60,040 nt of DNA from an uncultured Bacteroidota bacterium (GTDB lineage: Bacteria; Bacteroidota; Bacteroidia; Chitinophagales; Chitinophagaceae). Position 1 is the stretch's first letter, and the number at the start of each line of letters is the position of its first letter. This document shows, piece by piece, positions 27,369 to 36,449 of the stretch. The notes below the pieces were generated by a model. The model had not been told where the DNA came from and did no database searches. It was given only the letters and a program-made list of their open reading frames with translations. Made by a program: the position numbers and the translations under genes. The stretch spans positions 1 through 60,040 of the forward strand of contig CAIVEW010000074.1 in assembly GCA_903905065.1 (NCBI GenBank). Direction: 5' to 3'.

Positions 27369-29564
27369 CTACCTCATGAACAGCAGCTCGCGGTACTTTG
27401 GCAGCGGCCACAATTTGTCGTCAACCACCAGTTCCAGCTTATCGGCATGGTAGCGTATCTTATCGAAGTATGGTTTTACCTCGTGGCAATACTTTAATGC
27501 GCGCTTGTGATAATCGGCAATTTCATTTGCTCTTTTGCGGGTCTCCAGCATAGCTTCTACATTGTCGTTTACATTCTGTATATGCCCGCTGATCACTTCT
27601 ATCAGGTGTAGCTGTGCTTTGTAGCTCTTCTTATCCAGCCCTATTTCTTTCAGGCCGCGCACATTTTCCACCAGCGTATTCTGGTAATTAATAGCTGCCG
27701 GTAGCACATGGTTTGTTGCCAGGTATCCCAGCAGCCTCGCTTCTATCTGCACTTTCTTTACATAGTCTTCCAGCATTATTTCGTGGCGGGCTTCCAGTTC
27801 GCGCTTGCTATAGATGCCATTGTCATAAAATACCTGCTTGCCTTTTTCGGTCACAAAAGCATCAAGTGCTTCTGGCGTGGTCTTAAAATTATTCAGTCCG
27901 CGACGCTCCGCTTCTTCTGCCCATTCCGCACTATAGTTATCGCCTTCAAACCTTATTTTCTTTGACTTGGTAATGTAATCGCGCAGCACCTGCAACACGG
28001 CTATTTCCTTTTTGTCGCCTTTTTCTACCAGCGCGTCCACGTCTTTTTTAAACTGCTTCAGCGTCTCTGCCATTATGGTGTTCAGCACCACCATCGGCGA
28101 TGCACAGTTGGCCGAAGAGCCCACAGCGCGGAATTCAAACTTATTGCCGGTGAAAGCGAATGGACTCGTACGGTTACGGTCCGTATTGTCCATCAGCAGT
28201 TCTGGTATCTGCTTATGTATATCCAGCTTCAATATCACTTCATCCTGCTCGGTGAATTTTTCCTTAACTCTCGATTCCACTTCGTCCAGTACATCGCTCA
28301 GGTATTTGCCTATATATACGGAGATGATTGCCGGTGGTGCCTCGTTTGCACCCAGGCGATGGTCGTTGTTCGCCGAGGCTATGGCGCCGCGCAGCAGGTC
28401 GTCATAGTCATGCACCGCCTTTATCGCATTTACGAAGAAGGTGAGGAACATAAGGTTGGTGCGCGGTGTCTTTCCGGGAGAGAGCAGGTTCACACCCGTA
28501 TCCGTGGCAAGGCTCCAGTTGTTGTGTTTACCGCTGCCGTTCACACCTGCAAATGGTTTTTCGTGCAGCAGCGCTTTCAGCTTGTGGCGCTTGGCTACTT
28601 TGTTCATTACGTCCATCAGCAGGGTATTATGGTCCACTGCTATGTTGCACTCTTCAAAAATCGGGGCGCATTCAAACTGCGAGGGTGCAACCTCATTGTG
28701 GCGTGTGCGCAGCGGTATGCCCAGCTTGTACGACTCCTGTTCAAAGTCTTGCATGAAGGCATACACACGCTCCGGTATAGAACCGAAGTAGTGATCTTCC
28801 AGCTGCTGGCCTTTTGCTGGTCCGTGTCCTAGTAAGGTACGTCCGCACATCATTAGGTCGGGGCGGGCGTTTGCCAGGGCCTCGTCTATCACAAAATACT
28901 CCTGTTCCCAGCCCAGGGTAGCGGTCACTTTGCTCACGTTCTTGTCAAAGAAATGGCAAACATCAACTGCCGCCTTATCCAGCGCAGCTATAGACTTCAG
29001 CAGCGGCGCTTTATAATCAAGCGACTCACCGTTGTAAGCAATGAATATCGTAGGTATGCAAAGCGTTTTACCCGACCCCGACTCCATAATGAAGGCTGGG
29101 GAAGAAGGGTCCCACGCTGTGTAGCCGCGCGCCTCAAATGTTGCGCGTATGCCCCCATTCGGAAAGCTCGAAGCATCAGGTTCCTGCTGTATCAGTGCAT
29201 CACCATCAAAAAGCTCTATCGCAGTGCCATCGCTTTTTATGGTAAAGAAAGAATCATGTTTTTCGGCGGTAGTGCCCGTAAGTGGCTGGAACCAGTGAGT
29301 GAAGTGCGTTACACCTCTTTCTTCTGCCCAGGCCTTCATGCCCGCTGCCACCTGGTCAGCCATACGGCGGTCCACCCTTGAGCCGTTTTTTGCTGAATTC
29401 ATAAGGCTTTTGTATGCCTCATCACTAAGGTATTCACGGATGGTGCGCCCGCTGAATACGTTAGTGCCAAAGATGGCGGTGATGCGTTTCTCACCATAAC
29501 CGCTTATCTTTTTCTCCTCGGCATTTGCTACCGATTGCAATGCCTGAAAACGTATATTCGACAT
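27369..29564 (-). CDS. glnN: glutamine synthetase type III
   Basis: This 731-residue enzyme belongs to the large GSIII class common in Bacteroidota, which makes glutamine from glutamate and ammonia with ATP. Visible GSIII marks include WFQPLTGTTAEKHDSF near 95-110, LGWEQEYFVID near 220, RHNEVAPSQFE near 290, KPFAGVNGSGKHNNWS near 340 and NRTSPFAFTGNKFEFR near 470. The length is normal for the class. A good Bacteroidota promoter precedes it and a terminator follows, so it is monocistronic. Confidence 0.96.
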   Translation of the reverse strand: MSNIRFQALQSVANAEEKKISGYGEKRITAIFGTNVFSGRTIREYLSDEAYKSLMNSAKNGSRVDRRMADQVAAGMKAWAEERGVTHFTHWFQPLTGTTAEKHDSFFTIKSDGTAIELFDGDALIQQEPDASSFPNGGIRATFEARGYTAWDPSSPAFIMESGSGKTLCIPTIFIAYNGESLDYKAPLLKSIAALDKAAVDVCHFFDKNVSKVTATLGWEQEYFVIDEALANARPDLMMCGRTLLGHGPAKGQQLEDHYFGSIPERVYAFMQDFEQESYKLGIPLRTRHNEVAPSQFECAPIFEECNIAVDHNTLLMDVMNKVAKRHKLKALLHEKPFAGVNGSGKHNNWSLATDTGVNLLSPGKTPRTNLMFLTFFVNAIKAVHDYDDLLRGAIASANNDHRLGANEAPPAIISVYIGKYLSDVLDEVESRVKEKFTEQDEVILKLDIHKQIPELLMDNTDRNRTSPFAFTGNKFEFRAVGSSANCASPMVVLNTIMAETLKQFKKDVDALVEKGDKKEIAVLQVLRDYITKSKKIRFEGDNYSAEWAEEAERRGLNNFKTTPEALDAFVTEKGKQVFYDNGIYSKRELEARHEIMLEDYVKKVQIEARLLGYLATNHVLPAAINYQNTLVENVRGLKEIGLDKKSYKAQLHLIEVISGHIQNVNDNVEAMLETRKRANEIADYHKRALKYCHEVKPYFDKIRYHADKLELVVDDKLWPLPKYRELLFMR

Positions 29565-29580
29565 AATATTAAATTTTATG

Positions 29581-29610
29581 CAAATCTAGCGTTTCCTTTC
29601 GTTTTTCAAA
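29581..29610 (-). promoter_or_regulatory. promoter of glutamine synthetase III
   Basis: On the minus strand TTTG (29610-29607) and TAGATTTG (29588-29581) are 18 bp apart, matching the Bacteroidota -33/-7 pattern. The ATG at 29564 is 16 bp beyond the -7 box. Confidence 0.7.
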
Positions 29611-29663
29611 AATATTTTCTAGTTTTTCAGTAAATAAATAACATTATAAATAATGAAATATTA

Positions 29664-30299
29664 TTAATAAATTGCCCAGTCCTGAGCAGCAACCACGTAA
29701 GAGCAAGTAAAATCAGCATTTATTATATTTTCAAGAAATATCATTTGCGGCATCCTATTTGCTTTAAAATAAATTGTCATGTTATAATTTGGTAGCTGAT
29801 TATGGAAAACTTCGATCGAGATGTGCTCTATGAAATCAACGCCTCGTTTGCCATTCCACTTATAAACAGCTTCCTTCGCGCTCCATGCCAGTGTCAATAG
29901 CTTAGGATCATTCTGAAACAGGGCTTGTTCCTCCGCCGAAAGGTACTTATGTTGTATCTGCTCTATCCGGGCATGCCACGTCTGTATGTCTATTCCGGCC
30001 TCCTCATACGGGTCGATCACAGCAGCTATATACGGCCACGAGTGGGAAATGGAAAAGAAAAACGCATTGTTATCTATCCGTGGCTTATCATACTCATCCT
30101 TACTGACCTGGTGCAGTGGAAAATCAGCCTCCAGGTGTTTCAGCAGAAAACGTCCCGCCAGGTGCTCTATCCGTCGCCGTTCATTCTTCATATCCGAGGT
30201 CATTCCCGTGCGCTCCGCAAAAAAAACCTCATCCTCCTCCACCTTCCATATCGCTGCGAGCCCGTGGTTACCTACATTCCATTCTTTGTACAGTGGCAT
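29664..30299 (-). CDS. 4'-phosphopantetheinyl transferase superfamily protein
   Basis: This 211-residue protein should transfer 4'-phosphopantetheine from CoA to carrier proteins. AGIDIQTW (about 116-123) supplies the Mg-binding acidic residues of the GIDIE motif, FFSISHSWPYIAAV matches the FNxSHS region, and LAWSAKEAVYKWNGK (about 162-176) is the WxxKEAxxK motif. It is of the Sfp-like two-lobe length. No synthase or carrier gene is adjacent. Confidence 0.85.
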   Translation of the reverse strand: MPLYKEWNVGNHGLAAIWKVEEDEVFFAERTGMTSDMKNERRRIEHLAGRFLLKHLEADFPLHQVSKDEYDKPRIDNNAFFFSISHSWPYIAAVIDPYEEAGIDIQTWHARIEQIQHKYLSAEEQALFQNDPKLLTLAWSAKEAVYKWNGKRGVDFIEHISIEVFHNQLPNYNMTIYFKANRMPQMIFLENIINADFTCSYVVAAQDWAIY

Positions 30300-30363
30300 A
30301 GCGCGAAATTACGGATACATTAAACGTAGGGGCTGAAAATTTTCAGCCCTGCACTAACCAAGA

Positions 30364-30414
30364 GATTTCCCGTCCCCGATGAGTCTCCGCTCTTCGCGGG
30401 ACTCATCGGAAATC
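30364..30414. repeat. strong intergenic hairpin
   Basis: CGATGAGTC (30377-30385) pairs with GACTCATCG (30400-30408). Inside it CCGC (30387-30390) pairs with GCGG (30396-30399) around TCTTC, giving a 13-bp stem with a single bulged T. Outer arms GATTTCC and GGAAATC extend it. No T-run follows, so it is not a typical terminator. It could be a structured RNA, a protein site or the end of a decayed element. Confidence 0.6.
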
Positions 30415-30441
30415 AGGGAACTGGAGCCGAAGCCAAGATGA

Positions 30442-30579
30442 CTAAGTCAACACGGTGACCAATGCTGCGAGCATCTCAAAAATCTCAGTGAGATATCCAC
30501 AAATTGCCTCGCAAGTCAAAATCGATGGGTTACCTTTCTTATCAAAACGGAATAAACCGTTGGCGCGGTGTATTACCAT
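30442..30579 (-). CDS. possible 45-residue ORF in gene-poor region
   Basis: The minus strand encodes ATG to TAG, 45 residues, with a polar first half (HRANGLFRFDKKGN) and a hydrophobic last part (YLTEIFEMLAALVTVLT). I do not recognise it, and I see no strong ribosome site or promoter. It may be chance or the tail of a decayed gene. Confidence 0.25.
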   Translation of the reverse strand: MVIHRANGLFRFDKKGNPSILTCEAICGYLTEIFEMLAALVTVLT

Positions 30580-30640
30580 CTGAGTTACAAGTCGAGGTCA
30601 CTCTAAGAACCATTTTCAAAAATCTCCTGTAGCAAAAAGT

Positions 30641-30712
30641 GGGAAGTTTTTGGGAAGTTTTCGGGAAGTTTTTGAGAACGTTTTGAGAAGTTTTTGAGAA
30701 GTTTTTGAGAAG
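30641..30712. repeat. tandem 11-bp repeat with phased T-tracts
   Basis: About 6.5 copies of an 11-bp unit: three near GGGAAGTTTTT, one GAGAACGTTTT, two GAGAAGTTTTT and a final GAGAAG. The period is close to one helical turn, so the T-tracts are in phase and the DNA is predicted to be curved. It lies 149 bp upstream of the M28 peptidase gene. Confidence 0.75.
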
Positions 30713-30860
30713 CGGATTTTAAATACATGGTTGATTCTCAATTAGATCGGCTGAAACAGTGGTCGAAAAAAATAATTTCGTGAAAATGGGAAATTCCCTA
30801 CCATTACTGGTTCAGTTCCTTTTTGATTTGTGACGTGCAACCGCTTAACTTTACGACACT

Positions 30861-32216
30861 ATGATTTTACCCAATAGCAATCCAAAATCCTTTAACCCTT
30901 TAATCAGGCGAATCAAGGTTCACGCATCTTTGATCAGGCGAATCAAGGTTCAGACATTGTTGCTGCTTTTTGCATCCACCTTGGTAGCAAGTGCTCAAAC
31001 CGAAAAAGAATCCATCCAGACCAACATCAACATACTCACCTCTGAGGCCATGCATGGCCGCGGCTATGTGATGCACGGGGCAGAGCAGGCTTCCATATTC
31101 ATACAAAGGCGGTTCAGGGAATACAAGCTGAAAGCAGTGACCGCCGATGGGTCGTTCATACAAGGGTATTCCTTCCCGGTAAACACCTTCCCCGGCAAAA
31201 TGTCGCTAAGTGTTGACGGTAAAGAACTGGCTCCCGGTGCTGATTTCCTTATTGATGCGGCCAGCACCTCTTATAGCTGCACCGACAAGCCGGTCAAAAC
31301 TCTCGACCTGGCCACTATTACGAGTAAAGGAGGATGGCGCAAGGCCCTATCGTCTTTTAAAGAACAGAATGTTTACTGCCTGGAGAACGCAGATAGTTTT
31401 TGTAAGGTGTTTAGCCTGCGGCCAACCGAGTTCGCAGCAAGTTTGCCCAGGGGCTGCTACATTCTTCCTCAGAAAAGCAAACTAACCTGGGACGTGGCGC
31501 AAGATACTATTGAAGCAACCGTATTTTATGTAAGGAAAGACGCACTGCCTGCAGGGATAAAAAGCGTGACAGTGAATGTGGAATCACTTTTTGTGCCGAA
31601 AGAGCGGAGTGAAAATGTGTTGGCCTGTGTACCTGGTACCGTGAAAGATACTTTTATTGCCATCACCGCCCATTACGATCACCTGGGCATGATGGGCGAT
31701 GCAGCGATGTTCCCCGGCGCCAGCGACAATGCGAGCGGTACCGCGATGATGATCTATTTGGCTTCTTATTTCGCAAGCCATCCCCAGAAATATTCGATCT
31801 TGTTTATCGCATTCAGCGGCGAAGAGCCGGGTCTGCTCGGATCTGCTTTTTATGTCGCGCACCCGGTAGTGCCGCTTGCGCAGATAAAATTTCTAACCAA
31901 CATAGACATTATGGGTGATGCCACCGATGGCGTCACAGTTGTTAACGCCACCGAATACCCAGCACAATTTGAGCTGCTGAAAAAGATCAATGATGCCAAC
32001 CACTATATACCGGTCATCAAAAGCAGGGGCAAGGCGGCTAATAGCGACCACTACCATTTTTCAGAGGCCGGCGTACCATCTTTCTTCCTTTACTCCAATG
32101 GTGGCAAAGGCTTTTATCACGATGTGTTTGACAAAGGTGAGGAGACAACGTTGGCCAATGTGGACGGTGTAGCAAAATTGTTGATAGATTTTATAGGAGG
32201 AAACACCAACCCTTAA
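30861..32216 (+). CDS. exported M28-family zinc peptidase
   Basis: The protein is 451 residues from ATG 30861. The metallopeptidase domain shows the M28 zinc ligands: His and Asp in AITAHYDHLG, Asp in PGASDNASGT, Glu-Glu in FSGEEPGLLGS, Asp in NIDIMGD and a late His in FYHDVFDK. It should be an aminopeptidase-like enzyme in the periplasm or outside. The signal peptide is LLLLFASTLVASAQ. Its N-terminus is odd: the decapeptide LIRRIKVHAS is followed by LIRRIKVQTL because of a 30-bp-spaced DNA duplication. A TTG at 30930 would give a compact signal peptide and may be the real start. Confidence 0.87.
   Translation: MILPNSNPKSFNPLIRRIKVHASLIRRIKVQTLLLLFASTLVASAQTEKESIQTNINILTSEAMHGRGYVMHGAEQASIFIQRRFREYKLKAVTADGSFIQGYSFPVNTFPGKMSLSVDGKELAPGADFLIDAASTSYSCTDKPVKTLDLATITSKGGWRKALSSFKEQNVYCLENADSFCKVFSLRPTEFAASLPRGCYILPQKSKLTWDVAQDTIEATVFYVRKDALPAGIKSVTVNVESLFVPKERSENVLACVPGTVKDTFIAITAHYDHLGMMGDAAMFPGASDNASGTAMMIYLASYFASHPQKYSILFIAFSGEEPGLLGSAFYVAHPVVPLAQIKFLTNIDIMGDATDGVTVVNATEYPAQFELLKKINDANHYIPVIKSRGKAANSDHYHFSEAGVPSFFLYSNGGKGFYHDVFDKGEETTLANVDGVAKLLIDFIGGNTNP
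30903..30952 (+). repeat. duplicated 20-bp segment inside peptidase 5' end
   Basis: A 20-bp segment beginning ATCAGGCGAATC occurs at 30903-30922 and again at 30933-30952. The 30-bp spacing keeps the reading frame and duplicates ten residues before the signal peptide. A partly related TTGATTCGCCT occurs near 52993 on the other orientation. Confidence 0.8.
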
Positions 32217-32310
32217 TATTATCCGCTCATTGAAATCGTGGAAAAAGAATAACCAATGGTTAATATGATAATTTATAATGTTGAAAAATGAGAAGTTTTA
32301 TTACAAGAGA

Positions 32311-32337
32311 AAGCCCCTTTAGGGGTCTGGGGTTTTT
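32311..32337. repeat. dispersed AAGCCCCTTTAGGGG repeat, copy 1
   Basis: AAGCCCCTTTAGGGG followed by TCTGGGGTTTTT is the reverse complement of repeats at 34241-34276 and 47217-47254. The CCCCT/AGGGG arms can form a short hairpin followed by T-rich sequence, so terminator activity for the peptidase gene is possible. Confidence 0.6.
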
Positions 32338-32447
32338 ATTTTGCGTTGTATTTACTATTTTTGGCTAATATTGTTAATTCTGCAGGTATGAAACGTGAGT
32401 CTTACCTGTGGTCCGGCCGTTTCGGTAGCAATGAAAAAAACATTCAA

Positions 32448-33575
32448 ATGAAGAAAATATCCTCGCTGTATATGCTGGTTCTGCTGACTGCCCTCTCTGT
32501 TTTGTTGTATACAGCATGCAAGAAGCCAATCCATTCCAATGCACCTACGCCAAACAATGTAAGGCTGCATAGCTATACTGCGACAACACAGATCAATTCG
32601 GTGACTCCTTTTCCTGTTTCAGACACCATAAATGACAACTATACATTCACTTATGATCTGAGTAACAGGGTAACCCAGATACTGTATACATCTACAGATC
32701 TGCTCCTGCCCAACAACCAGAGAAGCGAGACCATAACTTTTAATTATTCGAATGATTCTATCGTCAAGACGACCATGACATTGCCTTTGAATAATTTCTA
32801 CCATGCTACTTTCGAGACGGATACATTCTTAGTGAATGCTCAGGGCCTTATTACCAATACTTATGAGCCAGGGCACATCACGAATTATGAATACTATGGC
32901 CAGCTTCTGGACAGGAAATCAGAGACATATTATCACAACGCGCCTATCGGCACAAGTTCGGTCACAACCACCACCAGCATTTCTGAGCAGCGTACTTACA
33001 ACTCAGACAATGGAGATTTTCTTAACTATTCCTTTAATGGTATCTTAACGGCCAATTTCCCGAATACAATGGCTGTCTCCCCTTATGCAATGAGGGATTA
33101 CTGGACATTCCCTACGCTGCCGGGCACTACTTTGTATGGCGCTATTGCACATCCCGACCTGAATGATGGCTACTATGTATATACGCAACACGGCGGGCTT
33201 TCATCATATACCGATCAGCTAAGCGGTTATTCTGAGTGGCCGATAACACTATTTGCAGTTGATACAGCTAACGATACTGCTTATTGCTCTTATCCCGGCA
33301 ATAACATTTATCCAAAAGAGACGTACACCTTTTATACCACAATGGCTAACAGGATAGGCGACTATCTGCAACTCACTTCATTCACTCAGTGGGGCAACAA
33401 CATATACCGCAACAACCACCTGGTAAAATCTATTTCCAACGCCGGCTATACCACTACCATCAATTACAACATTGATGCCTATAGCAAGATCACGCAAATG
33501 ACCGTGAAGATCGTGGATAGCGTGGCTAATACCCGAACGATAACCTACAACCTGCAATACGAGACTAATAACTAG
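32448..33575 (+). CDS. lipoprotein with YD-like beta-strand repeats
   Basis: Starting at ATG 32448 the protein has 375 residues and a lipoprotein signal, ALSVLLYTACKKP. The mature part has recurrent short beta strands such as YTFTYDLSNRVTQI, ITFNYSNDSIVK and TTINYNIDAYSKITQM, similar to exported DUF4595-type lipoproteins of Bacteroidota with YD-like repeats. No enzyme motif is seen. ATG codons further upstream would put a polar segment before the signal and are unlikely. Confidence 0.6.
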   Translation: MKKISSLYMLVLLTALSVLLYTACKKPIHSNAPTPNNVRLHSYTATTQINSVTPFPVSDTINDNYTFTYDLSNRVTQILYTSTDLLLPNNQRSETITFNYSNDSIVKTTMTLPLNNFYHATFETDTFLVNAQGLITNTYEPGHITNYEYYGQLLDRKSETYYHNAPIGTSSVTTTTSISEQRTYNSDNGDFLNYSFNGILTANFPNTMAVSPYAMRDYWTFPTLPGTTLYGAIAHPDLNDGYYVYTQHGGLSSYTDQLSGYSEWPITLFAVDTANDTAYCSYPGNNIYPKETYTFYTTMANRIGDYLQLTSFTQWGNNIYRNNHLVKSISNAGYTTTINYNIDAYSKITQMTVKIVDSVANTRTITYNLQYETNN

Positions 33576-33734
33576 CGCTTGGGAGCGGATAGCCAGCACG
33601 GCTCATAGCCCTGACGCGTTTAGGGCAGTTATTCCGCTTGCTATTCTGTAGGCTATTACTACTCCTTATTGACCTATAAATAGCAAGACAAGCAATTGGC
33701 GTAAATTTGCTGAACATTTCAATGCAGGGAGTTT

Positions 33735-34256
33735 ATGGAAACGATAGTAAATAAAGTAGCGGAAAGTGGTATCGTGACGCTGGACCTTGCCCAGTATGTA
33801 CCTGCAGCATCCGGTATTGCTGCTTTCGACCTGAAGCCGTTCTTGTTTCGGGAAATGATCCTGAAGGAAAAAGACTATCGGGCCGCATTGCAAACCCATG
33901 ACTGGCAACAATATGATGGGAAGCACGTAGCCATTATGTGCAGCGTGGACGCGATAGTGCCGGTTTGGGCATACATGCTGGCTGCTTCTTATCTCCAACC
34001 AGTCGCTGCTTCTGTATACTATGGTACACCCGAAGAAATGACAAAGGCGCTTATGATGCAAAGCATCAATGAAATAGATACCGCGGAATATGCCGACAAG
34101 AGAGTAGTAATAAAGGGTTGCGGCGATACACCAATCCCCGATGCAGCTTATGTAATGATCACCCACCACCTGAGGCCAGTGGCAAAATCGATTATGTACG
34201 GCGAGCCTTGCTCTACAGTGCCGATATACAAGGCACCTAAAACCCCAAACCCCTAA
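33735..34256 (+). CDS. DUF2480 family protein
   Basis: This 173-residue cytoplasmic protein of the Bacteroidota-restricted DUF2480 family opens with METIVNKVAESGIVTLDL. It has two conserved Cys regions, IMCSVDAIVPVWAYMLAASY and IKGCGDTPIPDAAYVMI. The function is unknown. A TAAATTTG -7-like box is at 33702-33709. The last few codons (after IYKAP) lie inside a dispersed intergenic repeat, so the native C-terminus may have been altered. Confidence 0.85.
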   Translation: METIVNKVAESGIVTLDLAQYVPAASGIAAFDLKPFLFREMILKEKDYRAALQTHDWQQYDGKHVAIMCSVDAIVPVWAYMLAASYLQPVAASVYYGTPEEMTKALMMQSINEIDTAEYADKRVVIKGCGDTPIPDAAYVMITHHLRPVAKSIMYGEPCSTVPIYKAPKTPNP

Positions 34257-34276
34257 AGGGGCTTTGCTTGCGAATA
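34241..34276. repeat. dispersed AAGCCCCTTTAGGGG repeat, copy 2
   Basis: The copy reads AACCCCAAACCCCT, then AAAGGGGCTTTGCTTG. It contains the stop codon of the DUF2480 gene. A nearly identical copy with the same continuation occurs after pckA at 47217-47254. Confidence 0.75.
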
Positions 34277-34310
34277 TAATTTCATCCAGATAACCATATT
34301 CAGCTGATAA

Positions 34311-34562
34311 ATGAAGGGTAAATTCAATTGGGGTTTGTTTATTGTGTTTTACCTATCATTTGCGGCCATCAGCATTTTCTTTTATTATCATGAGGTAGAC
34401 TATATAATTTTTGGTGCAAACATATTTGCAGGATTGGTTTGTACTCTTTTCCAGCGACTCCCGAAAGCCATGTTATATGTTGTTGTCTTAGGTGGATGGG
34501 CACTACAATCTCTTTTTATTCTGCTAATTGTTAACGCAATTAGATATTTAAGATCGAAATAA
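34311..34562 (+). CDS. small membrane protein
   Basis: This 83-residue protein has two to three hydrophobic helices: WGLFIVFYLSFAAISIFF, YIIFGANIFAGLV and MLYVVVLGGWALQSLFILLIV. No family is recognised. Immediately after its stop a different frame continues with coding-like sequence to 34704, so the gene may be part of a broken longer gene. Confidence 0.45.
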   Translation: MKGKFNWGLFIVFYLSFAAISIFFYYHEVDYIIFGANIFAGLVCTLFQRLPKAMLYVVVLGGWALQSLFILLIVNAIRYLRSK

Positions 34563-34705
34563 AATTGTCCTGTGTCCAATAGGCATCGTTATCGTTATTT
34601 CATATGAGCAAACTTATTCGGCTCAGCGAAATGCCTTTCTATCTAACCTAGAGGAGAAGAAAAACATTATGCTGAAAGCCACGATATCAAGTGACATTAC
34701 GTAAC

Positions 34706-34741
34706 ACCTCCCTCTCCTTCGGAGAGGGTCGGGGAGAGGTT
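34706..34741. repeat. GAGAGG-type dispersed repeat
   Basis: CCCTCTCC, TTCG, GGAGAGGG forms a hairpin, followed by TCGGGGAGAGGT. Related sequences occur near 8706-8730 and 45058-45099. It abuts the porX stop codon and could help end that transcript. Confidence 0.6.
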
Positions 34742-36299
34742 ACTTACTTTCCAACCTCACCACCGGCACTATCATCTCTTCGAGCGATATGCCTCCGTGC
34801 TGGAACGTGTTCTTATAGTAGTTGACAAAGTGGTTGTAATTATTAGGATAACAGAGGAACACATCCCCTTTCGCAAATATGAAAGTAGAGCTCACATTAG
34901 GTCTTGGAAGTCCGGCAAATTTAGGGTCACGGAAAGCCAGTACATCACGCTCTTCGTACTGCAGGTTACGGCCATGCTTGTAGCGCAGGTTTGCGGTTGT
35001 AGCGCGGTCGCCAACACATTTACTTGGTGTTTTTACGCGGGTGCTGCCATGGTCTGTTGTCAATAACACCTGTATGTTTTTGTCGGCTATTTTGCGGAGC
35101 GCCCTGTTCAGCGGTGAGTGTTCAAACCAGCTTACCACCAGTGATCGGTAAGATATTTCATCGCCGGCCAGCTCTTTAAGCACTTCCATTTCCGTGCGGG
35201 CGTGAGACAGCATATCCACGAAGTTGTACACGATAACAGTCAGGTCATTCGACAGGCAGTTGTGAATATTGTCTTCCATCGACTTGGCATCATCATTATT
35301 GGTGATCTTTATATACTGGGTTTTCAGGTTGTCCAGTTTTAGATGCTTGAGCTGGTTTCTGAGGAAGGTTTCTTCATAAAGGTTCTTGCCGCCATCTTCG
35401 TCATCGTTCTTCCACTCCACCGGAAAGTGATCTGCAATATCTATCGGCAGCATACCGGCAAATATCGCGTTGCGGCAATACTGGGTGGCCGTAGGCAATA
35501 TGCTGTAATACTGGTCTTCCTCTATAACACGCAGCGATTCAGAAAGAATAGGCTGTATGGCCTTCCAGTGGTCCAGCCGCAGATTGTCTATAACGATCAG
35601 GAATGTGGGCTTGCCCTGTTTCAGGAATGGTGCTACCTTTTTCTCAAATACCTTGTGCGACATCAATGGTCCTTTCGCGCCATTATCCTTAATCCAGTTG
35701 GCGTAGTTTTTAGAAATATATTTGAAGAACTCATTATTCGCTTCTATTTTTTGCGATTGCAGCACTTCTATCATTTCATCACTGTTGCTTTTGTCCATTT
35801 CCAACTCCCAGTACACCAGTTTCTTATACAGATCCTTCCATTCTTCATGGTTGGGGCTTGAACTGAGCGCCATAAACAAGTTGCGGAAGTCCTGCTGGTA
35901 GGCCGTTGTGGTCTTTTCAGATACCAGGCGCTTGCTGTCCATTATTTTTTTCAGCGAGAGCAGCACCTGGTTTGGATTTACCGGTTTTATCAGGTAGTCC
36001 GTGATCTGTGCGCCCAGTGCGTCTTCCATTATGTTTTCAGCTTCGTTCTTGGTGATCATTACTACTGGCAGTTGCGGCAGCATCTCTTTTATCTTTGCCA
36101 ATGTTTCAAGCCCCGTAAGGCCCGGCATGCTCTCATCCAGCAGCACCACATCTACTATTTTGTCTTTCAGTAGTTCCAGCGCATCATGGCCATTACTGAG
36201 CGGCGTGACTTCATAACCTTTGTTTTTGAGGAAAAGTATTTGCGACTTCAAAGAGTCTATTTCGTCATCTACCCATAGTATCTCGCCTTGTGTGCTCAT
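34740..36299 (-). CDS. porX: PorX-type response regulator with PglZ phosphatase domain
   Basis: This 519-residue protein has a CheY-like receiver (residues 1-125: WVDDE, phospho-acceptor in LLDESMPG, LIKP) followed by a helical linker and a PglZ/alkaline-phosphatase domain (about 210-519). Metal and catalytic residues are visible in LIVIDNLRLDHW, LPTATQYCRN (presumed Thr nucleophile), DMLSHAR, TTDHGS and YKHGRN. In Porphyromonas PorX with PorY controls type IX secretion genes and acts as a phosphodiesterase. The PorY partner and SigP are not in the window. Confidence 0.93.
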   Translation of the reverse strand: MSTQGEILWVDDEIDSLKSQILFLKNKGYEVTPLSNGHDALELLKDKIVDVVLLDESMPGLTGLETLAKIKEMLPQLPVVMITKNEAENIMEDALGAQITDYLIKPVNPNQVLLSLKKIMDSKRLVSEKTTTAYQQDFRNLFMALSSSPNHEEWKDLYKKLVYWELEMDKSNSDEMIEVLQSQKIEANNEFFKYISKNYANWIKDNGAKGPLMSHKVFEKKVAPFLKQGKPTFLIVIDNLRLDHWKAIQPILSESLRVIEEDQYYSILPTATQYCRNAIFAGMLPIDIADHFPVEWKNDDEDGGKNLYEETFLRNQLKHLKLDNLKTQYIKITNNDDAKSMEDNIHNCLSNDLTVIVYNFVDMLSHARTEMEVLKELAGDEISYRSLVVSWFEHSPLNRALRKIADKNIQVLLTTDHGSTRVKTPSKCVGDRATTANLRYKHGRNLQYEERDVLAFRDPKFAGLPRPNVSSTFIFAKGDVFLCYPNNYNHFVNYYKNTFQHGGISLEEMIVPVVRLESK

Positions 36300-36449
36300 A
36301 ATAGTGCGTGTGTTTTATAATGAAGATAAAAGTATTACAAATTGTATTCCGTGAGAGATAGGCGGGGGCAGTTTAACGGAAAATTAGTTGTCGCTGCCTT
36401 GGAATAACGTGCCTAAGCTATTAGTATTGCATACAGAAAGTTAAATACC

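Noticed and set aside
28215-28832. 205-codon plus-strand frame
   Set aside because: It is antisense to the conserved catalytic part of glutamine synthetase III.
30641-30712. CRISPR-like array
   Set aside because: The units are 11 bp and directly abutting, with no spacers and no cas genes nearby.
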